The notes under the pieces: generated by a model
What the model saw: the letters and a program-made list of their open reading frames with translations, nothing else
Told to the model about the DNA's origin: nothing
The model's database searches: none
In this document: piece by piece, positions 14,410 to 22,165 of the stretch
Layout: each line of letters opens with the position of its first letter
Position numbering within the stretch: position 1 is the stretch's first letter
Origin: Propionivibrio dicarboxylicus
Lineage (GTDB): Bacteria > Pseudomonadota > Gammaproteobacteria > Burkholderiales > Rhodocyclaceae
DNA: 64,000 bases
Direction: 5' to 3'
Assembly: GCA_945902805.1 (NCBI GenBank)
Contig: CAMDMZ010000014.1
Coordinates: 1 to 64,000 of the forward strand
Made by a program: the position numbers and the translations under genes

Positions 14410-14957
14410 GCGCGAACATGACAAATGATGCCATCCTCGCTGACCATGCCCGTAACTGAAATGCCGCCGTTGTAAGCGTTCCAAGCGACGAACGTGGGCC
14501 ACGCTGCACTTCGGACCTCCCTGGCGACACCGCAGGAACCTTATCGAAATCGCAAACGACGATACCTCCGGGGGGTGGGTCTTCGGGCTTTGAGTTCCCC
14601 GGGATTCCTGACGAACATAGAATGATTTTCGTCAGAGGAATCAGCCTAAAACCCTTGCCAATCCTGGCGGTTTCAAACTCTCTATATGAATGTCGCCGTT
14701 GCCACCTTTTGTTCGCGCAATTGAAACCGGTGGTTTTCGATGCGAAAGCGACCAAGATTTGTCATCGGGCGTCATCGCACCGCTGTACGAGCAACTTAAA
14801 AAACACACATAAAATCAATGCGGTAGTTGCGGGAAGCTGCGGTAAGATGTCATTTACCGCGCTTTTATTTCGCAACCCATTGAAACCATTGAGTATTATT
14901 TGTGTGTGGTAATGCGGTAAAGAAAAACAATAAGACTCCTGTGCACGCATGCCCGCC

Positions 14958-14991
14958 CGTGCGTACGCGCACACGTGTACACGTGCACATG
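14958..14991. other. 34-bp alternating purine/pyrimidine tract
   Basis: Every base from 14958 to 14991 alternates pyrimidine and purine, mostly CG, GT, AC and TA steps. The part at 14972-14985 (CACGTGTACACGTG) is a perfect 14-bp palindrome. Such tracts can flip to Z-DNA or form a cruciform under negative supercoiling. It sits inside the TGCGGTAA cluster. Confidence 0.85.
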
Positions 14992-15091
14992 AAGCTTTAA
15001 TCAAAAAAAACGTTACCGCACGACCGCAAGTCGCACGACATTCAATAACCACTTGTTTATTAACATATTTTCCTATCAGTAAGAATGGCTT

Positions 15092-15115
15092 TGCGGTAAA
15101 TCTGCTTTTACCGCA
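15092..15115. repeat. perfect 9-bp inverted repeat, 6-nt loop
   Basis: TGCGGTAAA and TTTACCGCA flank the loop TCTGCT. This is the strongest dyad in the cluster and could be a dimer-binding operator or a hairpin. Confidence 0.8.
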
Positions 15116-15367
15116 GCATGTATCGCTGCTTACCGCAGCAATTTCCAGCATTCCGCCAGACGCCTCTGGAATCGCTTTTGAATGCCGTCAGGTACCCCAT
15201 GACCAATGACCCGACGAAACTCGATCAGAAGCGCCAAAAACGGCAATTTTGATAGTGGTACCGCGAGGAGATGGGGTCGGGGGTTCTCCAGAGTTGCCGG
15301 AATGGCTTGGGAACCCCAATGTAAAGCGGATGAGCCAAACCAAATGGCTCTTCCATTCCCAATAGCC

Positions 15368-15664
15368 TTACTTCTTCTTGGCAGCCTTCTTGCCGGCGAC
15401 GGCGGTCTTGAAGGTGGCGCCGGCAGTGAACTTCGGCGACGTCGATGCTGCTATTTTTAGTGCCGCGCCGGTGGTGGGATTGCGGCCGGTGCGGGCGGCA
15501 CGCTTGACCGACTTGAAGGAGCCGAAGCCAACCAGGGTCACGGTGTCGCCCTTGGCCACGGCCTTGACGATGGCTTCGATGGTGGCGCTCAAGGCGCGTT
15601 CGGCATCGGCTTTTGTGAGTTCGGCGGCCTTCGCAACGGCTTCGATGAGTTCCGATTTATTCAT
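15368..15664 (-). CDS. HU-family DNA-binding protein
   Basis: This 98-residue protein is a typical HU: it starts MNKSELIEAVAKAAELTKAD, has GFGSFKSVKRAARTGRNP (the RxGRNP arm that enters the DNA minor groove) and ends in a Lys/Ala tail (KKAAKKK). The start is the ATG at 15664, behind AAAGGAG; the track frame begins 13 codons earlier. HU bends DNA and assists recombinases, origins and repressors. Its place in the island, beside an HTH gene and near a repeat cluster, suggests an island-specific copy used for excision, replication or control. It could also simply be an extra hup paralogue. Confidence 0.95.
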   Translation of the reverse strand: MNKSELIEAVAKAAELTKADAERALSATIEAIVKAVAKGDTVTLVGFGSFKSVKRAARTGRNPTTGAALKIAASTSPKFTAGATFKTAVAGKKAAKKK

Positions 15665-15699
15665 GGGTGTTGCTCCTTTGCTTGGTGTGGTAAGTCTGA

Positions 15700-15936
15700 T
15701 CAACCGGCCGCTTTGACGACCTTCAAGGCATCCGCCAGATCCTGGTCGGTGAGCCGCCCGTTTTCGAGCAGCCAGATCAACATGGACGTCGGTGTCGGGA
15801 TGTCTCGACCGGACTCATAGCGCGATCCGCCGGATTGGGTTACACCGAAACGTGACCAATAAGCTTGCTGGTTCATTCCGGTTTTTTTGCGGGAATCGGG
15901 GATGCTATCGGGCTTAAATGCTTTCAAACGGGCCAT
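15700..15936 (-). CDS. small HTH protein (XRE-like)
   Basis: The protein has 78 residues. The segment GMNQQAYWSRFGVTQSGGSRYESGRDIP has the helix-turn-helix pattern of XRE/Cro regulators, where SRYESG matches the usual end of the recognition helix. The remaining C-terminal helix (TSMLIWLLENGRLTDQDLADAL) is probably for dimerisation. It is followed after 35 bases by the HU gene on the same strand, so the two are likely one transcript. It is a candidate regulator of the island, possibly acting on the inverted repeats nearby. Confidence 0.75.
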   Translation of the reverse strand: MARLKAFKPDSIPDSRKKTGMNQQAYWSRFGVTQSGGSRYESGRDIPTPTSMLIWLLENGRLTDQDLADALKVVKAAG

Positions 15937-16937
15937 GGCGGTCTTTCAGTTCATTGGGATTGATGATTTTGCCATGACCATCGCATTTTGCGCTCATTGC
16001 GCCTGCCGCTGAACGCTGTTTCCAGTGCTAAACGATCATTCACGGCGGCAAAGAAGACATACGTGAATTTCCCCGAAAAAGGGAATTCCCTGGAAAGGGG
16101 CAACCAGGAAGGAGTGTGACGGGGTTGCTATCGCTGATCGGGAGCGTCGGCCGATTTGTCCACAAGCGGATGGATGGCACCGAGGTCAAGGTAGTGGTTG
16201 ATTTATCGGTCGACTTCACGGGGCACAGCATATTCATGCTCTGTAAAACCCCACAAGAATCGCTTGAGAGCCATATCCAGCAAGGAACTCACCATAATTT
16301 CAAGTCACACAGCACGAACCAAAATATAGGGCTACTAACAAAAACGCCAAAGGACTCGAAGTGAAGTGGCCCTATCAAGAATAGGTCGCATACTTAGCGG
16401 GAGGGTAATAGGATGGCGTATCGACCGCCGATGCACTAGTAAGTCATAACTCAATGTTATTGCAATTAATTTATACGCCAAGCCCACAACAATCCATATC
16501 AGAGCAATGTGCAGACCTACTGTATATAGTAGGTCGACTGCCGATCATCACTAGATAAATTAGTAACCCAATGATTTCATTATCGGAAAGGTTTTTATGT
16601 TTCAACGGAAGGCTATTGCTGATTGAATTGCTCAACGTCACTTTTTTTTAACGGAGCAAATAATGCAGTCAGCCAAGCCCGCCCAACGCATCAGGAAACA
16701 CCCCCATGAATCTTGCTATCAGGCGTATGGCAGTCTTGACTGAATATCTTGCGCACTATCGTGTTCAAGGTTCATCCGATAAGCAATACTTCGCAGCCAT
16801 GGGGTTTCCCAAGAGGCGCAATTCATAACAGGTGACTTAAAGGGGGAATTGATCGCTAGTTCAAAGGTAGCCTGACGATAAAGTGCTCGACATTGTTTCG
16901 TTGGAGCGCAGCAGTGCAGCAAAGCAAAAAAACAGAG
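15937..16937. other. intergenic region upstream of the integrase
   Basis: About one kilobase without a supported gene. It is AT-rich, unlike the core genes. It contains the perfect palindrome GGGAATTCCC (about 16.08 kb), the GACCTACT/AGTAGGTC inverted repeat at 16514-16535, and a T-run near 16.64 kb. A 26-codon ORF at 16663-16743 has a GGAG, but is too short and featureless to call. The region may hold the promoter and operators for integrase and for the divergent HTH-HU pair. Confidence 0.5.
16514..16535. repeat. inverted repeat GACCTACT-N6-AGTAGGTC
   Basis: Two perfect 8-bp arms flank the AT-rich centre GTATAT. Size and symmetry fit a binding site for a dimeric regulator. There is no T-run after it, so a terminator is unlikely. 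It lies 403 bases upstream of the integrase start. Confidence 0.7.
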
Positions 16938-18434
16938 ATGTCAGGGACCCTAGTGGCGCCAGCCTCATATGTCACGATCCCGCTCGCAGCAGCTATAACT
17001 GGTTTGAGCGAAAAGGCGATCCGCCGAAAGATCGAGGATGGCAAATGGATCGAAGGGCGAGAGTTTCGGCGCTCTCCTGACGGTGGGATTTTTATCAGCG
17101 TAAAAAGGATTTATCAAATGGGTCGAAGCGGCAGCGGCGTAGATGTGCGCGAAAGCAGCATCAGGATCAAATTTGTCCTGAATGGGGAAACCATCCGCGA
17201 GCGCCTAACAATAAACGGTAAATCTCTCGATCCAACACCTGCCAATCGAAAGTACGCTGAACGCATGGCAGCAGAGATCAAGCGCCGTATCGAGTTAGGT
17301 AATTTCAGTTTTGCTGAATTCTTTCCTGATTCGGCCAGAGCCAGAACCGAGAAGGATGAAGCCACAACGTTCGGGAAGTTGGCCGACCTATGGCTGGAAT
17401 CCTGCGGTCGTCTAGCCGAAGCATCACGCAGTCAGTACGCGTCCGCCGTCAGGTTGTGGAAAGGTCTGCTCGGTGAGGACACTTTAATTCGTGACATCAC
17501 ACACAAAACGCTAGCATCCAAAATTGGTGCTCACAAATGGTCATCAGAAAAGAAACACAATAACTATTTGATTGCACTGCGCGGCATTTTCAAACTTGAA
17601 TATCCTGGTCCCGCCACCGTTCATAACCCCATGAATGGCATCAAGGACATGAAAGTAGTGAAAACCCTGCCAGATCCACTGTCGACCTCAGAGCGGGATG
17701 CAATTTTGGGCGATATGAAGACTCAATACGACGAACGGGTGCATGCCTACTTCCAATGGATGTTCTACACAGGCATGCGCCCCGAGGAAGCCATTGCCCT
17801 ACGTTGGTCCGACATCGATTGGAATCGCATGACGGTGCGAATCCAGCGGGTAAGAACATTCAAGGGGACAGAGCGGGATGGATCAAAAACCCATTCCGAA
17901 CGGGAAGTGGATCTGTTACCCCAAGCAGTCGATGCACTTTTGACAATGAAGCCCTACACCTACATGTTGAAGATCGAGCGCGAGGACGATAGCGATTCAG
18001 CAGCAGATATTTTTCAAAATCCAGTCACCGGGCGTGCATGGCATGACGAACGCTCGCAGCGGGACACCTTCTGGCGCCCTTCGCTAAAGCGACTGGAAAT
18101 CCGCTGGCGCACTGCTTATAACACACGGCATACCTTTGCCACGGTTGCCCTGATGGCCGCCGTCGCCCCCGCTTATATTGCTAACCAACTTGGTCACTCG
18201 GTGAAGATGCTCCTCGAGAAGTACGCGCGCTGGCTTTCGGAAAACGATGATGGATCGGCCCGTGCCAAGTTGGCTGCGGCCATGGCAGTTTCCAAACCGG
18301 AAACCGCGAATTCGTCCCAAATTCGTCCCAAAAAACGAATGGGGCAGCCTAAGTTGCTGCCCCATAAGGATAATTTTGGTAGGCGGTATTGGAATCGAAC
18401 CAACGACCTCCACGATGTCAACGTGGCGCTCTAA
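16938..18434 (+). CDS. tyrosine recombinase with excisionase-like N-terminus
   Basis: This 498-residue protein counts from the ATG at 16938; the track uses a TTG at 16893. Residues about 9-60 (YVTIPLAAAITGLSEKAIRR, then DGGIFISVKRIYQ) look like a small excisionase/AlpA-type DNA-binding protein. From about 62 on it resembles an arm-binding domain (SSIRIKFVLNGETIRERL). The catalytic domain has Arg in TGMRPEEAIALRW, then TRHTFAT, QLGHS and Tyr in LLEKYARW. The usual first His of the HxxR box is replaced, giving YNTR, as in related integrases. An internal ATG at 17118, with AAGGA eight bases before it, could start a shorter integrase-only product. The last residues are encoded by the antisense of tRNA-Val. 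It probably mediates integration and excision of the island at that tRNA. Confidence 0.92.
   Translation: MSGTLVAPASYVTIPLAAAITGLSEKAIRRKIEDGKWIEGREFRRSPDGGIFISVKRIYQMGRSGSGVDVRESSIRIKFVLNGETIRERLTINGKSLDPTPANRKYAERMAAEIKRRIELGNFSFAEFFPDSARARTEKDEATTFGKLADLWLESCGRLAEASRSQYASAVRLWKGLLGEDTLIRDITHKTLASKIGAHKWSSEKKHNNYLIALRGIFKLEYPGPATVHNPMNGIKDMKVVKTLPDPLSTSERDAILGDMKTQYDERVHAYFQWMFYTGMRPEEAIALRWSDIDWNRMTVRIQRVRTFKGTERDGSKTHSEREVDLLPQAVDALLTMKPYTYMLKIEREDDSDSAADIFQNPVTGRAWHDERSQRDTFWRPSLKRLEIRWRTAYNTRHTFATVALMAAVAPAYIANQLGHSVKMLLEKYARWLSENDDGSARAKLAAAMAVSKPETANSSQIRPKKRMGQPKLLPHKDNFGRRYWNRTNDLHDVNVAL
18331..18364 (-). terminator. intrinsic terminator of tRNA-Val
   Basis: On the minus strand GGGGCAGC, a 7-base loop and GCTGCCCC form an 8-bp GC-rich stem, followed after four bases by six T. 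It starts 13 bases after the CCA end of the tRNA. It lies within the 3' end of the integrase reading frame. Confidence 0.75.
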
Positions 18435-18453
18435 CCAGCTGAGCTAACCGCCT
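18377..18453 (-). tRNA. tRNA-Val (anticodon GAC)
   Basis: The 77-base gene folds into a full cloverleaf: acceptor AGGCGGT/ACCGCCT, D-stem GCTC/GAGC, anticodon stem CCACG/CGTGG with loop TTGACAT, T-arm GTTGG/CCAAT, discriminator A and encoded CCA. The anticodon GAC reads the Val codon GUC. Its 3' half is the likely attachment site of the island, because the integrase gene runs into it from the left. Confidence 0.95.
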
Positions 18454-18467
18454 AAGTAAGGCGCCGA

Positions 18468-18495
18468 ATTATACGGATCAGCGTTGCTTAGTCAA
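18468..18495 (-). promoter_or_regulatory. promoter of tRNA-Val
   Basis: On the minus strand TTGACT (18490-18495), a 16-base spacer and TATAAT (18468-18473) make a strong sigma-70 promoter. A GC-rich discriminator (TCGGCGCC) follows, as expected for a stable-RNA gene. Confidence 0.8.
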
Positions 18496-18650
18496 TACGC
18501 AAATCGATTGAATTCTTCGGAAAATTGATTTCGTTAAAACTTGCGAAGCGAGAACCCCATTCTTGGAATGTTGCCGCCGTGCCGCCAGAACCGACTTTCC
18601 AAGCAAAAACGGCGCCACAGCACCGCTGTTACTCGGAAAGAGATCAGACC

Positions 18651-19235
18651 TTAAGCGAAATTCTGAGCCACAAAGTCCCAATTGACCAAGCTGCCCAGGA
18701 ATGTCTCGACAAATTTCGGTCGCAGGTTGCGGTAATCAACGTAATAGGCGTGTTCCCATACATCGACGCAAAGCAGCGCCTTGTCAGCCGTGGTCAGCGG
18801 CGTACCAGCGGCGCCCATGTTGACGATGTCGAGTGAGCCGTCGGACTTCTTCACCAGCCAGGTCCAGCCCGAGCCGAAGTTACCGACCGCCGAGGTCTGG
18901 AAGGCTTTCTTGAATTCGTCGAGCGAGCCCCACTTAGCGTTGATGGCATCGGCCAGCGCGCCGGTCGGGGCACCACCACCGGCAGGCTTCATGCAGTTCC
19001 AGAAGAAGGTGTGATTCCAGACTTGGGCGGAGTTGTTGTAGATGCCACCGGCTGGCGCTTTTTTGATAATGGCTTCGAGATCAAGAGATTCGTAGTCCGT
19101 GCCCTTGATCAAATTGTTCAGGTTGGTGACGTAGGCCTGATGATGCTTGGAGTAGTGATAGTCGAAAGTCTCTTCGGACATGTGCGGAACCAAGGCGTTC
19201 TTGGCATACGGCAGGGCGGGCAGGGTGTGTTCCAT
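18651..19235 (-). CDS. sodB: iron superoxide dismutase
   Basis: This 194-residue protein is an Fe/Mn-type superoxide dismutase, which turns superoxide into peroxide and oxygen in the cytoplasm. Metal ligands are visible: His in YHYSKHHQAYV, His in QVWNHTFFW, and Asp and His in DVWEHAYYVDY. The AGGAG in front of the ATG confirms the start. QVWNHTFFW with GSGWTWLV favours the iron form, the SodB family. It is the first core gene after the tRNA. The 5' region has an AAGTA/TACTT inverted repeat that may bind a regulator. Confidence 0.96.
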   Translation of the reverse strand: MEHTLPALPYAKNALVPHMSEETFDYHYSKHHQAYVTNLNNLIKGTDYESLDLEAIIKKAPAGGIYNNSAQVWNHTFFWNCMKPAGGGAPTGALADAINAKWGSLDEFKKAFQTSAVGNFGSGWTWLVKKSDGSLDIVNMGAAGTPLTTADKALLCVDVWEHAYYVDYRNLRPKFVETFLGSLVNWDFVAQNFA

Positions 19236-19326
19236 GAGTTTCTCCTAGGGATACAAAGTGACAAGAATCGAGACAAAACGGATACGAAAAGACGATTTTT
19301 AAAGTATTTACTTAATGTTGACTATT

Positions 19327-20727
19327 TTAGTATGGTTTCTCTTCGGAAGCAATGCCAGATACAGGAGTGGGGGCAATTTCGGTGTTTTCAATACGGGCGT
19401 CGGCGCGGCCCATGGCAAGCTGAAGCGAAACAGTTGAGCCGATAGCTAACTGGTCGGCTCGACTGACGATGGCACCGTCGCTGTCGCGCACGATGGCATA
19501 GCCACGGGCGACGGTCGCCTCCGGATTCAAGTGGGCAAGCGCGGAGGTGGCCTGCCGCAGTCTTTGATTGAAGTGGCTCAGTCTGGAGTCGCCGGCTTGA
19601 CGTAATCGATGACCTAGCAAATCAATTCGGTGGCGCGAATGCTCAAGGCGCGGCGCGGCGCGAATGAGTCGGGACTGAAGGCACAAAAGCTCATGTTTGG
19701 CATCGTGATGACGGTGTTGTATTGCGTTTTTTAGTCGGTTGTCGAGCAATGCGAGATAATCCCGTTGTTGCGCTAGTCGTGTCGCGGGGTGAATTAGACG
19801 GATGGCATAATCGTCGAGTCGTTGCTGTAGCCGCTCAAGCTGGCGGGCCAAGCCTCGCTGCAAGCCAACATCGAGTTTCCTAAGTTCGGCCGCCGCGATG
19901 ACCCAGCCCTGCGTGGCAATTTCGGCCGCTGCCGTGGGCGTGGCGGCACGGATGTCGGCCACCCAGTCGACGATGGTGGTATCCGATTCATGACCAACGC
20001 CGGTGATCGACGGCAGCCGACAGACGGCAAGTGCGCGGGCGACTAGTTCTTCATTGAAGGCCCAGAGGTCTTCGATACTGCCGCCACCACGGACCAGTAA
20101 GAGCAGTTCACCACGGCCATCGCTAGAGGCTTCTGCAATAGCCGCAGCGATTCGTTCTGCGGCGCCGTCGCCCTGCACCGATGTCGGGTAAAGAATCAAC
20201 TGAATTTGCGGTGCACGGCGCCTGAAGGCGGCAATGACATCTTGTAATGCGGCAGCCTGCGGCGAACTGACGATCGCGATAGTGCGCGGAAAGTGGGGCA
20301 GACTGCGCTTGCGTTCAGACGCGAATAGTCCTTCGCCCTCGAGTTTTAGCCGTAGTTGTGCAAAGGCTTCATAAAGCCGACCGAGGCCGGCACGGCGCAG
20401 AGCTTCAATGCCCAGTTGGAAGTCGCCACGTGCTTCGTAAAGTGAAACCAGGGCGCGCGCTTCAACTTGTTGCCCATTGGCGAGTTGCCACGAAACCAGT
20501 TGCGCGCGCGAACGGAACATGACACAGCGGACTTGTGCGTTTTCGTCCTTGAGGCTGAAGTAAATATGGCCAGAGGCAGCGCGAGTCAGGTTGGAGATTT
20601 CACCGGCGACCCATAGCAAAGGGATTTCGCGCTCCAGTAGCGTGCGGGTGAGACGATTAAGCTCAGTAACGGAGACGACGGAGGTGGCCACTTGGCAGCG
20701 AGTCGGTGACTGCGCGAAACGGAACAT
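19327..20727 (-). CDS. xseA: exodeoxyribonuclease VII large subunit
   Basis: This 466-residue protein is XseA, the catalytic subunit of exonuclease VII, which degrades single-stranded DNA in mismatch repair and damage tolerance. The N-terminal OB-fold has the family start (VTELNRLTRTLLEREIPLLWVAGEISNLTRAASGHIYFSLKD). The nuclease domain contains VRGGGSIEDLWAFNEE and GVGHESDTTIVDWVAD. A long helical, Gln/Arg-rich segment precedes the C-terminus (ARGYAIVRDSDGAIV). The exact start is uncertain: neither the ATG used nor a nearby GTG has a clear ribosome-binding site. Confidence 0.95.
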   Translation of the reverse strand: MFRFAQSPTRCQVATSVVSVTELNRLTRTLLEREIPLLWVAGEISNLTRAASGHIYFSLKDENAQVRCVMFRSRAQLVSWQLANGQQVEARALVSLYEARGDFQLGIEALRRAGLGRLYEAFAQLRLKLEGEGLFASERKRSLPHFPRTIAIVSSPQAAALQDVIAAFRRRAPQIQLILYPTSVQGDGAAERIAAAIAEASSDGRGELLLLVRGGGSIEDLWAFNEELVARALAVCRLPSITGVGHESDTTIVDWVADIRAATPTAAAEIATQGWVIAAAELRKLDVGLQRGLARQLERLQQRLDDYAIRLIHPATRLAQQRDYLALLDNRLKNAIQHRHHDAKHELLCLQSRLIRAAPRLEHSRHRIDLLGHRLRQAGDSRLSHFNQRLRQATSALAHLNPEATVARGYAIVRDSDGAIVSRADQLAIGSTVSLQLAMGRADARIENTEIAPTPVSGIASEEKPY

Positions 20728-21004
20728 TTAGCGCAGTGTTTGTCAAGGTAAGGATTCTATATGATCCACATCACCGCCAGAAACCGCGTGAAACCACCCT
20801 GAAACACTGATGGTTGCGTTGTTAGTAATTTAACTTATTGTTTTTAAATGGAATAACTACCGGCTGTTTTTTGCGCAAAGGACAAAAAGTCCTTTCCTGG
20901 CGTCGACTTAGCGCTACTTCATGTGGGCTGTCCACATGGTTATCCACAGATTTTGTGGATAAGCGTGATGAGGCTTTTGCTCTTGGCACAGGTCCGAAAG
21001 CTGC
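20728..21004. other. intergenic region with inverted DnaA boxes
   Basis: This 277-bp stretch upstream of xseA has no gene. It contains TTATCCACA at 20940-20948 and its exact inverse TGTGGATAA at 20954-20962. Just before lies CATGTGG and CCACATG, another dyad with DnaA-box-like halves. Confidence 0.7.
20940..20962. promoter_or_regulatory. two perfect DnaA boxes, inverted
   Basis: TTATCCACA and TGTGGATAA match the DnaA consensus TTATNCACA on both strands, with a 5-base spacer. They could bind DnaA to regulate xseA or titrate it. The dyad could also be a hairpin or another factor's site. Confidence 0.6.
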
Positions 21005-21577
21005 CTATGCCACGAGGGGAACACCGCCGACGATGGTCCATACGCCAGTGATGATAAAAAGTGTGGCGGCAATCCAGCGAATTTTGTCCAGAGGCAGGCG
21101 TTGCGCAAGTTTTTCGCCGATGATCACGGCAGGGACATTGGCCAGCATCATGCCGAAGGTGGTGCCGAGTACCACGGCACCCAGTGCACCCGAAAACTGC
21201 GCGCCGAGCGCGATGGTTGCCAGTTGCGTCTTGTCGCCCATTTCGGCGATGAAGAAGGCGATCGTGGTAGTGACAAAGGCACCCGCACGATGCACCTTTG
21301 GCTCGTCGTCGAGCGAATCCGGATGCAGCGTCCATAGGCCGAAGGCGATGAACACCAGTCCCGTGATCCACGATAGCCAGTTGGGCGGGATCATGCTGGC
21401 CAGCCAAACTCCGACCGAACCGGCCAAGGCGTGATTCAGTACGGTTGCCACAAAAATGCCGGCGATGATGGCGCCGGGCTTGCGCAGGCGAGCAGCGAGA
21501 ACGAAGGACAGCAACTGGGTTTTATCGCCGATTTCGGCGATGGCCACCAATGTCGTGGCCGTCAGAAATGCATCCAT
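21005..21577 (-). CDS. GDT1/UPF0016 family cation (Mn) transporter
   Basis: The protein has 190 residues and about six membrane segments. The two signature ExGDKT motifs are present: AEIGDKTQ in the first half and AEMGDKTQ in the second, as expected for the internal duplication. Relatives include TMEM165/Gdt1 and bacterial manganese exporters such as MneA. It lies ten bases after the fur gene on the same strand, so it may be co-transcribed, which fits metal homeostasis. Mn export is the likely role; Ca is less likely. Confidence 0.85.
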   Translation of the reverse strand: MDAFLTATTLVAIAEIGDKTQLLSFVLAARLRKPGAIIAGIFVATVLNHALAGSVGVWLASMIPPNWLSWITGLVFIAFGLWTLHPDSLDDEPKVHRAGAFVTTTIAFFIAEMGDKTQLATIALGAQFSGALGAVVLGTTFGMMLANVPAVIIGEKLAQRLPLDKIRWIAATLFIITGVWTIVGGVPLVA

Positions 21578-21586
21578 CGTCGCGGT

Positions 21587-22036
21587 TTAGGCGGGATTGC
21601 CGCGATGAGGGCAGGCGGTCTTGGTGCAATCTACGTACAAAGTCAAAGCGTGTTCGTTCAGGGCAAAGCCGCGCTCTTTGGCGATGCGTGCCTGTCGTTT
21701 CTCAATTTCGGGATCATAGAATTCCTCAACGCGGCCACACTGCAAGCAGACCAGATGGTCGTGATGCCGTCCCTCGTTAAGTTCGAAAATGGCTTTGCCA
21801 GATTCGAAGTGATGGCGCTCAAGGAGGCCGGCTTGTTCGAACTGGGTCAGTACGCGGTAGACCGTGGCGAGGCCGATATCCATGTCCTCCTTGAGCAACA
21901 GGCGGTAAATATCTTCCGCCGTCATGTGGCGTTCGGACTCCGTCTCCTGTGCCTTCTTCTGGAACAGTTCGAGGATCTTCATGCGCGGCACAGTGGCTTT
22001 TAGGCCGCTGCTTTTAAGGTCGCTGGAGTTCGGCAT
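21587..22036 (-). CDS. fur: ferric uptake regulator
   Basis: This 149-residue protein is Fur. The winged-helix DNA-binding part has [35 protein letters not shown]. The metal sites include [22 protein letters not shown], where HHDH and the Cys pair are typical. It represses iron-uptake genes when Fe is bound, and it lies head-to-head with bamE, as in many Betaproteobacteria. The 99-bp intergenic stretch would hold both promoters. Confidence 0.96.
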   Translation of the reverse strand: MPNSSDLKSSGLKATVPRMKILELFQKKAQETESERHMTAEDIYRLLLKEDMDIGLATVYRVLTQFEQAGLLERHHFESGKAIFELNEGRHHDHLVCLQCGRVEEFYDPEIEKRQARIAKERGFALNEHALTLYVDCTKTACPHRGNPA

Positions 22037-22165
22037 GGGATGGACGGGAGAGATCGCCTGGGAAAGTGGGTGACGGGTTGAAAACTGCGGTAACAGGATA
22101 GCGCAGAGCCCTATGATATAGTCCGGCCGAATTGATTGGAACCGGTGTTTGACACCTTGTCGCCC

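Larger units (their letters stand above)
14819..15137. repeat. cluster of TGCGGTAA / TTACCGCA words
   Basis: Perfect copies are at 14838-14845, 14913-14920, 15013-15020, 15092-15099, 15108-15115 and 15130-15137. Near copies (7 of 8) are at 14819-14826 and 14854-14861. Both orientations occur. Two pairs form inverted repeats: 14838/14854 and 15092/15108. Six perfect octamers in about 320 bases cannot be chance at ordinary base composition. A protein-binding array (iteron-like or operator-like) is the simplest reading. Confidence 0.85.
14347..15367. other. one-kilobase gene-free region between operon and HU gene
   Basis: I see no believable gene here; the ORFs in the track lack family features and a usable ribosome-binding site. 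The right half is AT-rich and holds the TGCGGTAA cluster, the alternating purine/pyrimidine tract and a hairpin, all listed separately. The left half (14.5-14.7 kb) has GC-rich patches and a short inverted repeat GACGAA/TTCGTC at about 14.61-14.63 kb. A GAGCCA/TGGCTC stem-loop at 15332-15350 follows the HU gene. This is probably control or replication/transfer DNA. Confidence 0.6.

Noticed and set aside
14347-14502. N-terminal extension of the helicase to 14502
   Set aside because: The added 52 residues are Arg/His-rich and unlike the family; ATG 14346 gives the expected start.
14390-14755. 121-residue ORF upstream of the helicase
   Set aside because: No motif, no good start, and composition unlike the neighbours.
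16663-16743. 26-codon ORF with a GGAG before the integrase
   Set aside because: Too short and without recognisable sequence; could be a remnant, so it is only mentioned.
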